Source of the DNA: Runella aurantiaca
Lineage (GTDB): Bacteria; Bacteroidota; Bacteroidia; Cytophagales; Spirosomataceae
Direction: 5' to 3'
DNA length: 64,000 bases
Assembly: GCF_003339505.1 (NCBI RefSeq)
Contig: NZ_QPIW01000011.1
Span: forward strand, 1-64,000
Shown here: positions 53,243 to 62,240 of the stretch, in pieces
How positions within the stretch are numbered: the stretch's first letter is position 1
How the letters are laid out: every line of letters starts with the position of its first letter
Translations under genes and position numbers: made by a program
The notes under the pieces: generated by a model
What the model was told of the DNA's origin: nothing
Databases searched by the model: none
The model's input: only the letters and a program-made list of their open reading frames with translations

Positions 53243-53655
53243 AAGTAACAGATAAACAGAAGAAAGTAACAGATAAACAGAAGAACAGAAAAATGTAAAA
53301 TGTAAAAGTTTAGGGTTTAAAATACAGCTTGTTACAAACCACACGCCTTTTTCATTTTCGCGGTTTTACATTTTCAGTTTTGCGGTTTTACATTTTTCAG
53401 TTTCACGGTTTTACATTTCACGGTTTCGCGGTTCTACATTTCTCAGTTTCCCGATTTAACCTTTCGGTTCTACATTTTTCAGTTTCGCGGTTCTACATTT
53501 CGCGGTTCTACATTTTTCAGTTTCGCGGTTCTACATTTCGCGGTTTTGCATTTTTCAGTTTCTCAGTTCTACATTTTTCGGTTTCCCGATTTAACCTTTC
53601 GGTTTTACATTTTTCAGTTTCGCGGTTCTACATTCCTCGGTTTTCTGGTTTCTCT
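53243..53655. repeat. Degenerate minisatellite of cagtttcgcggttctacatt units
   Basis: This gap (53238-53664) holds two repeats. First, a 21-base unit (agtaacagataaacagaaga plus one base) occurs twice at 53243-53284. Second, from about 53350 to 53655 a unit near cagtttcgcggttctacatt recurs a dozen or so times with variants (ttttacattt, cacggtttta, cccgatttaacctttcgg). A longer segment starting gtttcccgatttaacc recurs 135 bases apart (53446 and 53581). Open frames across it read HFSVSRF-type nonsense and are not genes. The words match the 38440 repeat on the other strand. Confidence 0.85.
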
Positions 53656-53664
53656 GCTAAATAA

Positions 53665-54150
53665 TCACAGCAACCCTTCCACCAATTTTACAACGGCTCC
53701 CAATCCCTGCGCATCCACGGCACTGAAATCATCTAATTGGTCACTGTCAACATCCAACACCATTGCCACGCTCCCGTCAGGGGCAAAAACGGGCAATACA
53801 ATCTCCGATTTGGACGCCGAACTGCACGCAATATGCCCAGGAAATTGTTCCACGTCGGGTACAACAATGGTTTGTTTACGGGTGTAACACGCCCCGCACA
53901 CGCCTTTATCAAAATGAATACGCGTACAGGCAATCGGTCCCTGAAAAGGCCCTAGCACCAATTGTTGGTCTTTTTTGAGGTAAAATCCGACCCAGAAAAA
54001 GCCGAACGCCTCGCGCAGTGCCGCCGAAATATTGGCCAAATTGGCAATTAAATCGTTTTCACCTTCAATAAGCGCCGCAATCTGCGGCACCAGACTCTCA
54101 TACAGCGCAGCGCGGTCGGTGGTAGTGGGAAGATATAAGGTTTCGGCCAT
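53665..54150 (-). CDS. msrC: Free methionine-(R)-sulfoxide reductase (GAF-domain fRMsr)
   Basis: Reduces free methionine R-sulfoxide, an antioxidant repair enzyme; cytoplasmic. The 161-aa product is a single GAF domain. The three catalytic or resolving Cys are present with the right spacing: Cys75 (PIACTRI), Cys85 (GVCGACY) and Cys109 (HIACSSASKSEIVLPVF), intervals of 10 and 24 as in E. coli C84, C94 and C118. WVGFYL and LGPFQGP are the usual lead-in motifs. It abuts the minisatellite on its 3' side. Confidence 0.93.
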   Translation of the reverse strand: MAETLYLPTTTDRAALYESLVPQIAALIEGENDLIANLANISAALREAFGFFWVGFYLKKDQQLVLGPFQGPIACTRIHFDKGVCGACYTRKQTIVVPDVEQFPGHIACSSASKSEIVLPVFAPDGSVAMVLDVDSDQLDDFSAVDAQGLGAVVKLVEGLL

Positions 54151-54250
54151 GATTTTTTAATGGTTGATGAGGCTAACTACTTTCTGAACTTTAAACTTAT
54201 TCCACTGATATTTTTAGATTTGCATTCTTTCGTACCTTGATACTCATCGA

Positions 54251-56587
54251 ATGTTCAGCCATACTGTATCCACTTTTATTCTCAAACACCGTCTTGGTCT
54301 CTTGGTCGCCTATATCGGCCTGACGGTCTTTATGGGGTATCAAGCCACCAAAGTTCGCTTTTCTTACGAATTACCCCAAATTTTATCCGAAACCAACCCT
54401 GATTTTCAATTGTACGAATCGTTTAAAGCACGATACGGAGAAAATGACAATCTGTTGGTAGTCGGTGTGGCTACTGACCAACTGTTTACGTTACCTATTT
54501 TCAGGGATTGGTACGAACTGAATCATAAAATCAAAAAGATTAGCGGAGTCAAAGACGTTATTTCTAGTGCCAATCTAGTGGAAATTGTTCGCAATGACAG
54601 CCTTAAACAATTTGATTTCAGGCAAATCATCCCCAACAAACCCAATAGCCAGACCGAAGTAGATTCGATTAAAGCCAAAATCAGCCGTTTACCTTTTTAC
54701 CAAGGATTTATCGTCAGCGAGGATGGCAAAGCGTATTTGATGGCAATTACGTTTACACAAGACGCTCTCAATCACCCAAGCAGAAACACATCTATCGACC
54801 AAATCAAGCAGGAAGCACTGGCTTTTGAAAACCTCCACGGTCTCAAAGTACATTTATCGGGCCTGCCCTACATCCGTACCGAATACGTCGCTAAGGTGCG
54901 TCAGGAAATCGTACTTTTTAGCATTTTATCCGTCATAGTCACGGGGCTTATTCTGCTTTTTTTCCGTTCGTGGGTGGTGGTGCTTATTTCGTGGGGGGTA
55001 GCCGTGGTCGGGGCGGTGTGGAGTGTGGGGTTTATGGGCCTCTTGGGGCACGAAATCACCCAACTCACCAGTCTCCTACCCTCTCTGATGGTGGTGATTG
55101 GCGTAGCTAATACCTTCTTTTGGACCAATAAATACTACGAAGAATTAGCCCGACTGGGCAATCAACGCCAAGCTCTAAAAAGTACGGCCGGCAGAATCGG
55201 AGAAATCATTTTTTGGACCAATCTGATGACCGCCATTGGGTTTGGTGTCTTTTCCGTAACGGGCAGTAAGTTCTTGGCGGAATTCGGCCAGATTGCGGCT
55301 TTGAGTCTGCTTTGCACCTACATTATTGGGCTGGCGCTTCTTCCCATTCTTTACAGTTATTTGTCCCTCCCCCCCGAAAAACACCCTCGACACCTAGAAA
55401 ACAAACATATCAGCTTCTTTCTGAAAAAAATTGATGGATGGGTACACCATCGCTCCCCCGTTATTTATGGTTCATTGGCGGCGTTGCTTATCGTGGCCTT
55501 GGTGGGGCTCACCCGAATCAAAAACACGGGCTTTATGGCAGATAATCTCCCTCAAAACGGCCCACTTCTGAATGATTTAGATTTTTTCAAAAGATATTTT
55601 AAAGGAGTAATGGCGTTTGAAATAAACATTGACACTGGCCGCCCAGGACGCGCTTTGACGCCTCAAACGTTGACAAAAATTAATCTTTTGCAGAAAGAAT
55701 TTGCTCAGTATCCCGAGTTTAGCAAACCGCTTTCGGTAGTTGAAGCCACCAAATTCATTTACCAAGGCTACCGAGACGGCGACCCTAAGTATTTTGTATT
55801 GCCTGATGCGCTCGAACTCAGTAAATTGGCCGAATACGCTGGCAATTTCAAAAGCAACGATAATCGTATAAGTAGTTTTATGGACAGCACGCGGCGATAT
55901 ACCCGAGTCAGTTTTCAAATCGACGACATTGGCACCCATCGGATTGCCGCATTGCATGCACTTCTCCAACCCAAAATTGATAGTTTGTTCAATATAGATA
56001 CCAACACTGGCAAACAAGTTGAGAAGGAGGAACGATACGAAGCCAAAATTACGGGACGTGGTGTGGTATTTAGCAAAGGCAATGATTGTTTGTTACAAAA
56101 CTCAGTCGAAAGTACCTTGTTAGTTATCGTTTTGATTGCAATATTAATGGTGGTAGCTTTCGGTCATTGGCGCCTGATTTTGATTGCCCTAGTTCCGAGC
56201 TGCCTTCCTTTGGTTATGACGGCAGGAATCATGGGTTTTGGAGAAATACCTCTAAACGCTACCACCACGATTGTTTTCAGCATTGCTTTGGGGCTTTCTT
56301 CTATGAGCGTCATCCATTTTTTGACCCAATACCAAGACGAATTTCGTAACAATAAAAAGAGTGTAAGCGAAGCCGTTTCTGCAACAATTCAGTTTGCGGG
56401 AATAAGTATGTTTTACAATGCCATCATACTGTTTGCAGGATTTGTTATTTTTACGGCTTCAAGCTTCAAAGGGACCGTTGCGTTGGGAATTTTGGTCGCC
56501 ATTACGTTGTTAATGGGAATGTTGTCCAATTTAATCCTGCTGCCAACGTTTTTACTTTGGATGAATAAAAAGTTAGTTAATAGCTAA
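54251..56587 (+). CDS. RND/MMPL-type exporter with sterol-sensing-like halves
   Basis: A 778-aa inner-membrane transporter of the RND superfamily, MMPL/hydrophobe exporter type. It has the 12-helix plan: one helix (15-31), a periplasmic loop (about 35-205), five helices (about 215-370), then helix 7 (about 400), a second loop (about 430-610) and five more helices (about 620-770). Helix 4 has LPSLMVVIGVANTFFWTNKYYEEL, matching the D/N-type proton relay region of the family; the second half has IVFSIALGLSSMSVIHFLTQYQDE. Lipid or hopanoid-type cargo is likely by family, not proven. It has no adjacent adaptor or outer-membrane factor. Confidence 0.88.
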   Translation: MFSHTVSTFILKHRLGLLVAYIGLTVFMGYQATKVRFSYELPQILSETNPDFQLYESFKARYGENDNLLVVGVATDQLFTLPIFRDWYELNHKIKKISGVKDVISSANLVEIVRNDSLKQFDFRQIIPNKPNSQTEVDSIKAKISRLPFYQGFIVSEDGKAYLMAITFTQDALNHPSRNTSIDQIKQEALAFENLHGLKVHLSGLPYIRTEYVAKVRQEIVLFSILSVIVTGLILLFFRSWVVVLISWGVAVVGAVWSVGFMGLLGHEITQLTSLLPSLMVVIGVANTFFWTNKYYEELARLGNQRQALKSTAGRIGEIIFWTNLMTAIGFGVFSVTGSKFLAEFGQIAALSLLCTYIIGLALLPILYSYLSLPPEKHPRHLENKHISFFLKKIDGWVHHRSPVIYGSLAALLIVALVGLTRIKNTGFMADNLPQNGPLLNDLDFFKRYFKGVMAFEINIDTGRPGRALTPQTLTKINLLQKEFAQYPEFSKPLSVVEATKFIYQGYRDGDPKYFVLPDALELSKLAEYAGNFKSNDNRISSFMDSTRRYTRVSFQIDDIGTHRIAALHALLQPKIDSLFNIDTNTGKQVEKEERYEAKITGRGVVFSKGNDCLLQNSVESTLLVIVLIAILMVVAFGHWRLILIALVPSCLPLVMTAGIMGFGEIPLNATTTIVFSIALGLSSMSVIHFLTQYQDEFRNNKKSVSEAVSATIQFAGISMFYNAIILFAGFVIFTASSFKGTVALGILVAITLLMGMLSNLILLPTFLLWMNKKLVNS

Positions 56588-56638
56588 ATAGTAAAAAAAC
56601 ACCAATGGTTAGCTTTAACAGGTAATCTCCCTAAAACA

Positions 56639-56878
56639 ATGAAAATACTTTTTAACATACTCCTCATTTTTATCTTCTTTGTAGCCTTTGTTCCTCCCTT
56701 CCGGCGCTTCATGTTTTGGTTGTTGGTGGGACGTCAATTGGTAAAAGAACAGAAAAAGGCAAACCAACCCTCCCAACGCCGCGAAGGCGAAATCAGGGTA
56801 GAACCAAAACCCACTAGCTCCGACCAATCGCGGTTTCGGGGCGGCGAATACGTTGATTACGAAGAAGTAAAAGATTAA
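56639..56878 (+). CDS. DUF4834 family small membrane protein
   Basis: A 79-aa protein of a Bacteroidota-specific family of unknown function. One N-terminal helix (ILFNILLIFIFFVAFVPPF) is followed by RRFMFWLLVGRQLVKEQ and a charged tail ending GGEYVDYEEVKD, which closely fits the DUF4834 pattern. It lies 51 bases after the RND gene and 71 bases before the BatA-like gene and may be co-transcribed with them. Confidence 0.8.
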   Translation: MKILFNILLIFIFFVAFVPPFRRFMFWLLVGRQLVKEQKKANQPSQRREGEIRVEPKPTSSDQSRFRGGEYVDYEEVKD

Positions 56879-56949
56879 GTGTTGGTCGTTGTTCTACAGA
56901 TAAGTCTTTCTCACCTCTGTAAACCATCGACTTTTGACCAGTAATAAAC

Positions 56950-57996
56950 ATGTGGGATTGGTTTTCTGTCGAATGGTTTTCACTCGCTAAATTACGTGCT
57001 TTCAGCTGGGCACATCCTTACTTTTTGTACGGAATATTGGTGATTCCCATCGCTTTTTGGCTGCGACAAGCGTTTCATGCAGGTGCTTTTCAACGGTTAG
57101 GAATTACGTTTGTGAATACCGACCCTCCAAAAAGTTTCTCGGTGTGGCTGCGGTTACTCTTTCCTATTTCGGGCTTTTTGGGGTTAAGTTGTCTTTTGTT
57201 GGCGCTGGCTCGCCCGCAGTCTATCAACACCCTCACCGAGCGCGACGCCGAAGTTATTGACATCATGCTGGCTTTGGATATTTCTGAATCCATGCGCGAT
57301 AAAGACCTGCCTCCTAGTCGATTGGCTTCTGCCAAATCGGTTGCCAAATCATTTATTGGCGGACGCTTACAAGACCGTATCGGTATTGTTTTATTTGCGG
57401 GAGAGGCCTTCACTCTTTGTCCCTTAACCAACGATTACGAATTACTATACAGTTTTTTGGACGAGGTCAGTCATGACCAAATTACCATTGCAGGAACCGC
57501 CGTTGGTAGCGCCTTAGCGGTATGTATCAACCGATTGCGTGAAAGTGCCTCTAAATCAAAAGTGGTTGTTTTATTAAGTGACGGCGAAAGTACCGCGGGC
57601 AATTTGGACCCCATCACGGCTGCCAAACTGTCCAAAGCCTACGGCGTACGTGTCTATACCATCGCCATCGGCCGCACTGTGCCCAAGCCCCTTGTAAGCA
57701 ATTCGCAGCGCAACTCAGACTCTCTCGCCCTTACAACCCCACAAACCGCCCCCGACGAAGGTACATTACAGCAAATTGCGAAAGCCACCAATGGCCAATT
57801 TTACCGCGCTACCGACAATACCACGCTTAAAAACATATTCTCCCAAATAGATAATTTGGAACGCGTCAAAGTCAAAAATCGGCGTTATCAAGAAGTCAAA
57901 GACTTCTATCGCGTGTATCTCGACTGGGCCTTAGCTTTTTTTCTATTGATGATGTTTTTGAAAGTTGTCTTTATTGCTAACGTGTTAGAAGACTAG
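56950..57996 (+). CDS. BatA-like VWA-domain membrane protein
   Basis: A 348-aa inner-membrane protein with a von Willebrand A domain, related to BatA of aerotolerance operons. Two N-terminal helices lie at about 22-40 and 68-88. The VWA domain follows, with an intact MIDAS motif DISES (Asp110, Ser112, Ser114) and the distal Thr and Asp in AGTAVG and LLSDGEST. A C-terminal helix (WALAFFLLMMFLKVVFIANV) closes it, as in BatA. The usual partners (MoxR, DUF58, BatB-E) are absent, so its job here is unclear. The 3' end overlaps the convergent peptidase gene by 20 bases. Confidence 0.85.
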   Translation: MWDWFSVEWFSLAKLRAFSWAHPYFLYGILVIPIAFWLRQAFHAGAFQRLGITFVNTDPPKSFSVWLRLLFPISGFLGLSCLLLALARPQSINTLTERDAEVIDIMLALDISESMRDKDLPPSRLASAKSVAKSFIGGRLQDRIGIVLFAGEAFTLCPLTNDYELLYSFLDEVSHDQITIAGTAVGSALAVCINRLRESASKSKVVVLLSDGESTAGNLDPITAAKLSKAYGVRVYTIAIGRTVPKPLVSNSQRNSDSLALTTPQTAPDEGTLQQIAKATNGQFYRATDNTTLKNIFSQIDNLERVKVKNRRYQEVKDFYRVYLDWALAFFLLMMFLKVVFIANVLED

Positions 57997-59185
57997 CCAC
58001 TGTGGTGTATTGACTACTTACGCGGGCAATAGGATCTCCAGCCCCATCGGGATCATTGATAGCCGAGCCAAAAGTAGGCACCGCATTGCCACGAATCAAT
58101 AAAAGTCCTGCCACGTGCGGGGCCGCCATCGAAGTACCCGACAAAATCGCATAACGCCCGTTGGCATAAGTAGAGAGGATTCTGACGCCATAGGCGGCTA
58201 CGTCAACCACGTCGTTTCCGTAATTGGAAAAGCTGGCAAAACGGCCCGTACTATCGACGGCCGACACCGTAAATACATTAGCATGATTGAGTCTGCCTGG
58301 CGAAAAGCCATTGGCTAACTTTTTGTCATTACCTGCGGCAATCGCAAACAAAATTCCTTTGTCGGCCGCTGCCTGCACTTGGCGGTCCAACGTGCTTGAA
58401 ATTCCATCTAATCCCAAACTCATATTCACCACATCGCCTGCTTTGCCATTTTGACTCACGTGCGCTACCGCCGCCACCACACTCGAAAGACGTCCTTCGC
58501 CCAGTTGGTCAAGGGCTTTAAGCGCCACTAATTTGACCCCAGAAGCTACGCCCACAGTACCGATGGTATTATTGAGCGCCCCGATAATTCCGGCCACGTG
58601 GGTTCCATGACCATTATTATCATCTGCCGAGGTTTGCCCAGTAATAAACGATTGGCTGCGTTGGGTATCGACGTTCAAATCAGGGTGATCGAGGTCAACG
58701 CCCGTGTCGATAATCCAAACGGTTTTTTCTGCAAAATTTTGACCATTCCCGTACCCCGTTTTCCGAGTACTCCACGTCACCGAAGCAGGCGCGACTACGT
58801 CTACGCAGCCACACACACTTACTATCCGGTCGGGTTCAATCACTTCAATGGATGGGTCTGTTTGGAGCGTATTTACCTCTCCCTTAGAAAGCTTTGCCAC
58901 AAAACCACGCGTTTTTCCCGCAAAAGCAGTTCGAATGGCTCCAGAAGACAGATGATGTTTGCTCAGAAGTTGTTCCGAAAATGCCGCAATACGCGCATTG
59001 GTGGCGGTCGGGCTTAGCGCCGACGTTTCTGCATTTTCTTTTAAAGTCACAATATACTCTCCTTCAATTACTTCGCCACTATGAGCGGAGGCCGCCACCA
59101 AACAATCGGCAGCGGGTTCAAGTGCATTTTCGCTTTCGCAAGCGGCTATCCATACCAATCCTAAGATAAAAGATACCTTTTTCAT
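57977..59185 (-). CDS. Subtilisin-like (S8) serine protease lipoprotein
   Basis: A 402-aa exported protease. MKKVSFILGLVWIAAC has a lipobox ending at Cys16, so it should be membrane-anchored, facing outward. An inhibitor I9-like propeptide (about 38-120) contains GEYIVTLKENAE. The S8 triad is complete: Asp160 in WIIDTGVDLDHPDL, His193 in NGHGTHVAGI, and Ser in SGTSMAAPHVAGLL near residue 355; the oxyanion Asn is in FAIAAGNDKKLA. A pair of Cys (CGC, 135-137) follows the propeptide. The 3' end overlaps the batA-like gene by 20 bases on the opposite strand. Confidence 0.9.
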   Translation of the reverse strand: MKKVSFILGLVWIAACESENALEPAADCLVAASAHSGEVIEGEYIVTLKENAETSALSPTATNARIAAFSEQLLSKHHLSSGAIRTAFAGKTRGFVAKLSKGEVNTLQTDPSIEVIEPDRIVSVCGCVDVVAPASVTWSTRKTGYGNGQNFAEKTVWIIDTGVDLDHPDLNVDTQRSQSFITGQTSADDNNGHGTHVAGIIGALNNTIGTVGVASGVKLVALKALDQLGEGRLSSVVAAVAHVSQNGKAGDVVNMSLGLDGISSTLDRQVQAAADKGILFAIAAGNDKKLANGFSPGRLNHANVFTVSAVDSTGRFASFSNYGNDVVDVAAYGVRILSTYANGRYAILSGTSMAAPHVAGLLLIRGNAVPTFGSAINDPDGAGDPIARVSSQYTTVASLLTR

Positions 59186-59300
59186 TTGCAGTCAGTTGAT
59201 TTTGAGAAAAAGGTAGAAGGTAGGTCATGGAGGAGATGAGCGTTAAATTCGATACATTTAACGAGGGCAAGCAGGGCGAAATTGTTTTGATAAAAATAAA

Positions 59301-59344
59301 ATTGTCAGCATACAGCCGCTACTTTGCAACTGCACACTGACAAT
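59301..59344 (-). terminator. Terminator after the third ompH gene
   Basis: Arms 59301-59319 and 59326-59344 form a 19-pair stem on the minus-strand RNA with several G-U pairs and a 6-base loop, followed on that strand by a U-rich stretch. It starts 23 bases beyond the stop at 59367. Confidence 0.8.
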
Positions 59345-59366
59345 CTGAATCCAAAAACCGACGAGC

Positions 59367-59975
59367 TTATTTTTTAGCTTTTGCGGCTTCTTTCTCTTTG
59401 TATTCTTTGTTAAGGCCTTCAACCATCTTTTTGGTCACATCCAGGTTGGCATCGGCAAAAAGGATTCCGCCGCCTTTGCTGTAGCCAAGCACAAATTCAT
59501 AGCCGTTTTCTTTGTTATAATTCTTAATGTATTCGAAGATATTACCGTAAAATTCTTCGGTTTTTTTGATACGCTCTTCGTCGAGTTTACGCAATTGATC
59601 GTCGCGGTATTTGGTAATATCCTGCTCTTCTTTGGCCAATTGTGACTGAGCCGCCTGCGCCTGGTCTTGCGACAACGCCCCCTGCTGAGCACGCTGCTGG
59701 AAGAAGGCCACTTTGTTTTGGAACGAACGCCCTTTGTTGGCTAAATCGTTTTCTAACTGAAACCCTTTGCTTTCAAACTCTTTTTGAAAGTCTTTGTAAT
59801 ATTCATAGTTTTTGAGGAGGCTATCGGCCTGTACGTATACAATTTTTTTGCCTTTCGATGCTTCCGAAATGCTTCCGCCTGCACTGTCAGATGAATGGTG
59901 TGAGAAGTGCTGATATCCTAAAAAAGCCACCGCCACAGTCAAAACCGCATTCCAAATAAGTAGTCCGTTTTTCAC
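59367..59975 (-). CDS. OmpH/Skp-family periplasmic chaperone (third copy)
   Basis: A 202-aa Skp-like protein away from the bamA block. The start is GTG at 59975 (MKNGLLIWNAVLTVAVAFLGY), giving an N-terminal helix that may be an uncleaved anchor rather than a signal peptide, unlike the two copies at 20340 and 20964. KKIVYVQADSLLKNYEYYKD is the conserved opening, followed by a Gln/Ala-rich helical hairpin (QQRAQQGALSQDQAQAAQSQ) and EFVLGYSKGGGILFADANLDVT. It could be membrane-tethered and serve different clients. Confidence 0.85.
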   Translation of the reverse strand: MKNGLLIWNAVLTVAVAFLGYQHFSHHSSDSAGGSISEASKGKKIVYVQADSLLKNYEYYKDFQKEFESKGFQLENDLANKGRSFQNKVAFFQQRAQQGALSQDQAQAAQSQLAKEEQDITKYRDDQLRKLDEERIKKTEEFYGNIFEYIKNYNKENGYEFVLGYSKGGGILFADANLDVTKKMVEGLNKEYKEKEAAKAKK

Positions 59976-60142
59976 AATAAAAATGTTTTAAATTTTGATA
60001 AAAGTTAATTATTAATGGTAAAGAGTCAATTATTATACGTAAAGAACTGATAACCAAATTCATACTGATAGATTATCGGATAACGATTGACGTTAACGAT
60101 TGTGCGGGCAAAGTTAGAAATAATACTGTACCTTTAAAAAAA

Positions 60143-60184
60143 AAGTCGCTTACTTGTCTGGTTAACCAAACAAGTAAGCGACTT
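60143..60184 (-). terminator. Terminator after the haloperoxidase-like gene
   Basis: Arms 60143-60157 (aagtcgcttacttgt) and 60170-60184 pair perfectly over 15 bases, and the centre (tggtt/aacca) is itself self-complementary. A run of A residues to the left gives a U tract on the minus-strand RNA. It starts 29 bases beyond the stop at 60213. Confidence 0.88.
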
Positions 60185-60212
60185 CCTTTCAATACCTCTC
60201 AACTGTGTTTTT

Positions 60213-61598
60213 TTACTGTTTCCACCGAAGTGCATTGATGTTTTGACCAATCTTCCGGCCTTCTTTTAGGCCCGTATCATTGTCCTGAAAAGTATGGATT
60301 CCGCCCAAAAATCGCGAATAAGCCGATTCTTCGGCTGCTGCCCAGAGTGATTGAAACGAACGAGGCTTAAAATCTACGTTGCGCTTAACATCACGCACCC
60401 GATTGACGTGAGAATCGTCAACAAAAGCGAGCTCTGTGCCAAAGATCGCCTCCAGCGCCACGGCCGAAGCCGAAGACTGAGTAGAATGACCCGAAGAATA
60501 TCCAGGGAAAGGAGGCGCGGGCCAAAAAGGAATCCATTTGGGGTCAATGGCCCGACGGACAAAAGTATAAGGACGCTCGTTGTTAAAATAGAATTTACAT
60601 TTCCAGCAGAGCGTAAAGGCATCAGCAACGGCTATTCCCGTACGTGCCAAGGCCTCGGCAGCTTTGTCTAGTTTGACATTACTGTTTTTTATAGCTATCC
60701 GAGCAATATTATAGGAATGACCTGGAGGAGTAAAGGTCTCACTCGGATCATCGGCCCACCACACGGCGATTTCTTTTTCGAGCTGCGTTAAGGCAATGTT
60801 CTTCTTATAAACGTCGTAGTATTGTTGAAAATAGGGGGAATTTACCTGCGTTGATACCGTCAAAGGCAACGGCATAGGCATCGAAGAATTTACCGCCAAA
60901 AAGGTGCGATTTTTGCCCCAATAGGGTTGCATCGGAATCGTTCTGCCGTTTTCAGTGGGTTGCCAAGAGCCGGGGGCAGTCAGGGCTTTATAATCGGCGG
61001 GAAAGTTCCGACTAAAACTTTCATGACCACCGTCTGATTTGGACCATTCAAAAATCGCTTTGGCCACTTCATTGCCAAAAGCTTCGGAGCGCTCAATGAC
61101 TTCTTGGTTACTTTCCGCCAAAAAACCTGTTCTTAGAGTTACTGCCAAAGAATCTGCCATCTTTTTTGCTGCTTCTGGAGCATTGGACCAGAGGTTTTTA
61201 GCCATAAAAAGCTGCGCTGCATTGGCACTTGCCGCCCAGTGATATTCTTTTCCAGTCTCTGGTAGTGGAAGCGTCTTCAGGCCATTTAGTTGCCCAGCAA
61301 GGGAACGATTAGACTTAATACCGGGCACTACAGATTCATACAGCGCTAAGCCCGCGTATCCCAACGCCCTCGAAGCAACTGGAGGGGTAAAACCAGGGCT
61401 TTGACGAATTAATTTCAGGCTCATTTCTGACCATTTGAGGGCTACATCCGGGCTATAGGTCTGAGTTTCTTTTGAATTATCAGCAGGATTTGTAGGGTCA
61501 TTCGGTGTTCTACAACTGTATATTGTAAAAGCCAGCAATACCACAACAACGGTATAATAACCTCCCCGATACAGCAGTTGGAATAAAGTTTTTTTCAT
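60213..61598 (-). CDS. Vanadium-dependent haloperoxidase/PAP2-type lipoprotein
   Basis: A 461-aa exported protein. The leader ends in a lipobox (AFTIYSC, Cys29), so a lipoprotein. The C-terminal PAP2-like domain has the three vanadate/phosphate-binding regions: KFYFNNERPYTFVRRA (Arg), YSSGHSTQSSASAVALEAIF (His in SGHS), and SRFLGGIHTFQDNDTGLKEG (His that binds vanadate in haloperoxidases). This arrangement fits the vanadium haloperoxidase branch rather than lipid phosphatases, but a phosphatase activity is possible. It is transcribed alone. Confidence 0.85.
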   Translation of the reverse strand: MKKTLFQLLYRGGYYTVVVVLLAFTIYSCRTPNDPTNPADNSKETQTYSPDVALKWSEMSLKLIRQSPGFTPPVASRALGYAGLALYESVVPGIKSNRSLAGQLNGLKTLPLPETGKEYHWAASANAAQLFMAKNLWSNAPEAAKKMADSLAVTLRTGFLAESNQEVIERSEAFGNEVAKAIFEWSKSDGGHESFSRNFPADYKALTAPGSWQPTENGRTIPMQPYWGKNRTFLAVNSSMPMPLPLTVSTQVNSPYFQQYYDVYKKNIALTQLEKEIAVWWADDPSETFTPPGHSYNIARIAIKNSNVKLDKAAEALARTGIAVADAFTLCWKCKFYFNNERPYTFVRRAIDPKWIPFWPAPPFPGYSSGHSTQSSASAVALEAIFGTELAFVDDSHVNRVRDVKRNVDFKPRSFQSLWAAAEESAYSRFLGGIHTFQDNDTGLKEGRKIGQNINALRWKQ

Positions 61599-61721
61599 AC
61601 TAACTGATCTAAATTAGTTTCTCTAAAAAAGAGACACTTGAAAATACATCAAAAATAATGCCAATTTTAAGACAGCATTTTGCACTGCGCCTGAAGGATT
61701 TTTTTAATAAAAAGGGAAGTT

Positions 61722-62219
61722 TTAGCGAATCATCGGAAACTCTCCCGAAGCATGACGTTGACCCATCGCTACGTAATGAGCCGCACTTTCTAATAAACGA
61801 GCCGCCATCGACTCGGGAAGCTGCTTTACTACTTTACCAGGGGTTCCGAGAACCATCGAAAAATCGGGCACTTCCATACCTTCCGTAACCAATGTATGAG
61901 CGCCAACAATGCAGAATTTGCCAATTTTGGCGTTGTTAAGAATCGTTGCCCTCATGCCAATGAGCGAGCCGTCGCCAACCATAGCACCGTGCACAATGGC
62001 GCCATGGCCCACCGTGACATCATCACCGATGATGGTCGGCGACCCTTCATCGGCGTGTAGCACCGCAGTATCCTGAATATTGGTGCGGTAGCCGACGATG
62101 ATTTTTTCAACATCGGCCCGAATCACGGCTCCGTACCACACGGAAGCCTGCTCGCCAAGCGACACCTGCCCCATGATCGACGCAGAGGGAGCAATAAAAA
62201 CGGCTTTGTGGCTGTCCAT
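61722..62219 (-). CDS. Gamma-class carbonic anhydrase-like hexapeptide protein
   Basis: A 165-aa left-handed beta-helix protein of the YrdA/CaiE/gamma-CA group. Hexapeptide repeats run through residues 10-130 (IMGQVSLGEQASVWYGAVIRADVEKI). The three zinc-binding His are present: one in VLHADEG and two in VGHGAIVHGA. The family hydrates CO2 or is inactive; it is not known which holds here. The gene starts 21 bases beyond the glmM stop, so the two probably form an operon. Confidence 0.9.
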   Translation of the reverse strand: MDSHKAVFIAPSASIMGQVSLGEQASVWYGAVIRADVEKIIVGYRTNIQDTAVLHADEGSPTIIGDDVTVGHGAIVHGAMVGDGSLIGMRATILNNAKIGKFCIVGAHTLVTEGMEVPDFSMVLGTPGKVVKQLPESMAARLLESAAHYVAMGQRHASGEFPMIR

Positions 62220-62240
62220 AAAACGATGAACGTTTATTGG

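Noticed and set aside
53243-53655. CRISPR array
   Set aside because: Repeat units are variable and abut each other without unique spacers of constant length, and no cas gene is in the window.
53329-53664. Plus-strand open frame over the minisatellite coding HFSVSRF-like repeats
   Set aside because: The repetitive peptide follows from the DNA repeat being free of stops; no domain, signal or codon pattern supports a gene.
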